Shown here: positions 62,193 through 64,000 of the stretch, piece by piece
Numbering within the stretch: the first letter of the stretch is position 1
How the letters are laid out: each line of letters opens with the position of its first letter
DNA from: Emmonsiellopsis sp. PD_33
Lineage: Eukaryota > Ascomycota > Eurotiomycetes > Onygenales > Ajellomycetaceae
NCBI GenBank assembly: GCA_032988165.1
Contig: JANTQF010000079.1
Location: 62,001-126,000, forward strand
DNA: 64,000 nt
Direction: 5' to 3'
Made by a program: the position numbers and the translations under genes
Notes under the pieces: generated by a model
What the model was told of the DNA's origin: nothing
Databases searched by the model: none
The model's input: only the letters and a program-made list of their open reading frames with translations

Positions 62193-63030
62193 TTTTTTTT
62201 TTTTTTGGCTGCTACTCGTTCGTCGTGCGAAAAGAAGAAAGATTCCGGATGGAATAGGACAATCCGGCTTCTTTTATATAAAATTGGACCTTCGCAGACG
62301 ACCTAACCAGGCCCCTTAAATTCGGCCATTTCGTCCGGCCCCCCTACCCGCCCGCTAAAGGCTTTTCAATGCTGCTGCTCTGTGGCGCAGTTTAAAAGCA
62401 GTCCTAAACTTGGATGTATTTTATAGGGGAAAGTATGCCCTAAGGTAACTAGTTAGCAGGAAAGTCGCCGCAAGTATTCTCCTTGCCAGGGGGTCTCGGA
62501 GACTATTTTTTATAATGTAGCCGGCCACCAGTTTTCACCAGGAGTCAGTGGCTAGGGGTGAACTTGGGGCGGTTGAAAATTGACTGAACCTAGGACTCTG
62601 CAATGAATAGTTTTTGTCCATGGCTAGGCGGATGCTAGTAGCGCACCTTGCATCTCGCTTTATTTGCTCTTCAAGATGGCAGAAGAAGCCTGGGAGTGGT
62701 GGGTTTGTTGATTATGAGGGCGGCTGGAGTGTGATTCATATATGCCTTCAAAATGGCCTATGTCGCTATCCAACATTGAAATGGAGTCGGTGTTGAGCAT
62801 AACGGCAGAGTTTAAAATAGAGTTCCATAACTCCCCAGATTCCGTCCATATGAAACTGTCTTAACCCCCGAATTGCTTCTGAAAGGCTGGTCAGGTCGGA
62901 TGACACTAGATAATGTTGAGAATTAATAATTTTTTGACCATGCAAGTGTATATTTCTAGCAATTCCTTATACGCCGCGTGTGAATGTTCACGCCATTTCC
63001 CCTTCGGCTTGGGAGAAACATAGTTATGGA
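62193..63030. other. Intergenic region between two minus-strand genes
   Basis: It contains the promoter of the beta-trefoil gene (poly-T run at 62192-62206 immediately before the ATG) and the 3' flank of the ankyrin-type gene. No other gene is visible. Confidence 0.5.
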
Positions 63031-64000
63031 TCACACTTCTTCTCCCTTTAGGATATTAATAAGTCTCCCCAAAAAACTTCCATAATCCACATTTCGCGGA
63101 TCAAAATTTTCCATATCACTCATAAATAAATCAACTGCGGTCTCGCCTTCTCGATTCCCCAATGAAGGGTCAGCCCCACGGCTCATAAGGAACCGGAAAA
63201 AGCTGAGACGCCTGTCGTTCTCTTTGCGGTAGGCATTCCTGTAATAATACAATGTGTCGCGAGGATAGTCAAGTTGGCAAGTACGTCTGAGGTTCAAACA
63301 GCGTCGAAAGAATACCGTATCGTTATCTGGGTCAGATGGTTGGACGCGCGCATTTATGTCGGCGCCTCCTGCCAGGAGATAATCGATAGTTGCTTTGGAC
63401 ACATCTCCGAAATCCGTTTCAGCAAAACTTCTATTAAGAATTATATCTGATAGAAACGTTGTGAAGCGTGCCCGTTGGCCATCGAGGAGGAGAGAGAGGA
63501 AACGTTGCCACGCGTCGAGAATTTCTGGCTGTAGCTCGGATTCTGACGTATGGGTAGATTCATACTTCATTAGAATTTGCGAAATTCTTTCAATGCCGCT
63601 CCCCAATTCGATGAGAAATTTGACTGTATTGAAGAACCTGGGAACAACCAACTGCTCGAGTCCCCATTTGTCCAGAAGTATTTCAATCGCGGATGGCGTT
63701 TCTTGGCACCACTGTAACCCTAGCCTGCGCTTATCTAAATCATCACTCAGTTTAGTGATCGAAGCACCTCGTGCTATCAGATATGTCAGCCCATGAATGG
63801 GACCAATGTCTCTATCCTCGTCCCAAGTCTCGATTGACTCAAGATATATGAGTAACGGTGTAGCGTAAAAATATCGGGACCATTCTCTGGGTGGGGGCGC
63901 AATGGGAAACTGATGGTCAATGAGCGCACCATTGTCAAGGCACAGTTCTATAAGACTTGCCCAACCAATGCCATTTTTCGCAATCATCTCCGCGGCTTTG
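63031..64000 (-). CDS. Ankyrin-repeat-type protein, 3' part only
   Basis: The frame is open from the window edge to a stop at 63031, giving at least 323 codons; the N-terminus lies outside. Ankyrin-like units are visible as LIELCLDNGALID, LTYLIARGASI, TIDYLLAGGADINARV and FFRFLMSRGADPSLGNREGETAVDLFMSD. The spacing is irregular, with long insertions between units, as in fungal F-box/ankyrin or NACHT-ankyrin proteins. I cannot tell which because the N-terminal half is missing. An ATG at 63987 is in frame, but the frame continues open upstream of it (KAAE), so I treat the gene as partial. Confidence 0.75.
   Translation of the reverse strand, partial: KAAEMIAKNGIGWASLIELCLDNGALIDHQFPIAPPPREWSRYFYATPLLIYLESIETWDEDRDIGPIHGLTYLIARGASITKLSDDLDKRRLGLQWCQETPSAIEILLDKWGLEQLVVPRFFNTVKFLIELGSGIERISQILMKYESTHTSESELQPEILDAWQRFLSLLLDGQRARFTTFLSDIILNRSFAETDFGDVSKATIDYLLAGGADINARVQPSDPDNDTVFFRRCLNLRRTCQLDYPRDTLYYYRNAYRKENDRRLSFFRFLMSRGADPSLGNREGETAVDLFMSDMENFDPRNVDYGSFLGRLINILKGEEV

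Noticed and set aside
1..64000. CRISPR arrays, rRNA, prokaryotic operons or phage modules
   Set aside because: Nothing of the kind is present. The intron-rich genes and protein families are fungal.

Overview
The window is nuclear DNA of a filamentous ascomycete. Its genes carry short GT-AG introns of about 48-90 nt with CTAAC-type branch points. The protein families are fungal (Zn2Cys6 regulator, DUF3176, Kgd4, fungal RUS1/DUF647, fungal-type Alg14). A GC-normal gene space is interrupted by a very AT-rich, CpG-free block of mutated transposons. That compartment structure, together with the protein sequences, suggests Eurotiomycetes and probably Onygenales (Ajellomycetaceae such as Blastomyces or Emmonsia). 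This placement is inference, not something proved here.

Left arm (1-13273). ALG14 (+) and a Ser/Pro-rich conserved protein of unknown function (-) converge over a 2.1 kb simple-sequence intergenic region. About 8 kb follows in which I find no convincing gene.

Transposon island (13274-31618). Two co-oriented Mutator-like (MULE) elements of about 3.35 kb each have 93-bp terminal inverted repeats and 8-bp target duplications. They lie 215 bp apart, or about 200 bp between the duplications. The second is split by an 11.4 kb Ty3/Gypsy retrotransposon with 317-bp LTRs on the minus strand. Everything here carries C-to-T/G-to-A damage: CpG is essentially absent, stop codons are frequent, and catalytic Asp codons have become Asn in the RT, RNase H, integrase and MULE transposase. 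The damage weakens at the two outer edges of the island.

Right arm (31619-64000). A Zn2Cys6 regulator (-) and a secreted type-B carboxylesterase (+) are divergent across a 0.5 kb shared promoter. A DUF3176 membrane protein (-), a polynucleotide kinase 3'-phosphatase (-) and Mediator subunit 18 (-) follow. Next come the small mitochondrial 2-oxoglutarate dehydrogenase subunit Kgd4 (+) and a RUS1/DUF647 membrane protein (+) with a 13-nt micro-exon. After a second gene-poor stretch of 9.3 kb comes an RGS-domain protein (+). It converges on a predicted beta-trefoil/single-TM protein (-). The right edge holds the 3' part of an ankyrin-type gene (-).

These genes do not form one pathway. They are ordinary housekeeping and regulatory genes (N-glycosylation, DNA end repair, transcription, TCA cycle, G-protein signalling) around a silenced transposon island. 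All intron/exon structures were assembled by hand from splice sites, reading phase and recalled family conservation. No database search or RNA evidence was available.
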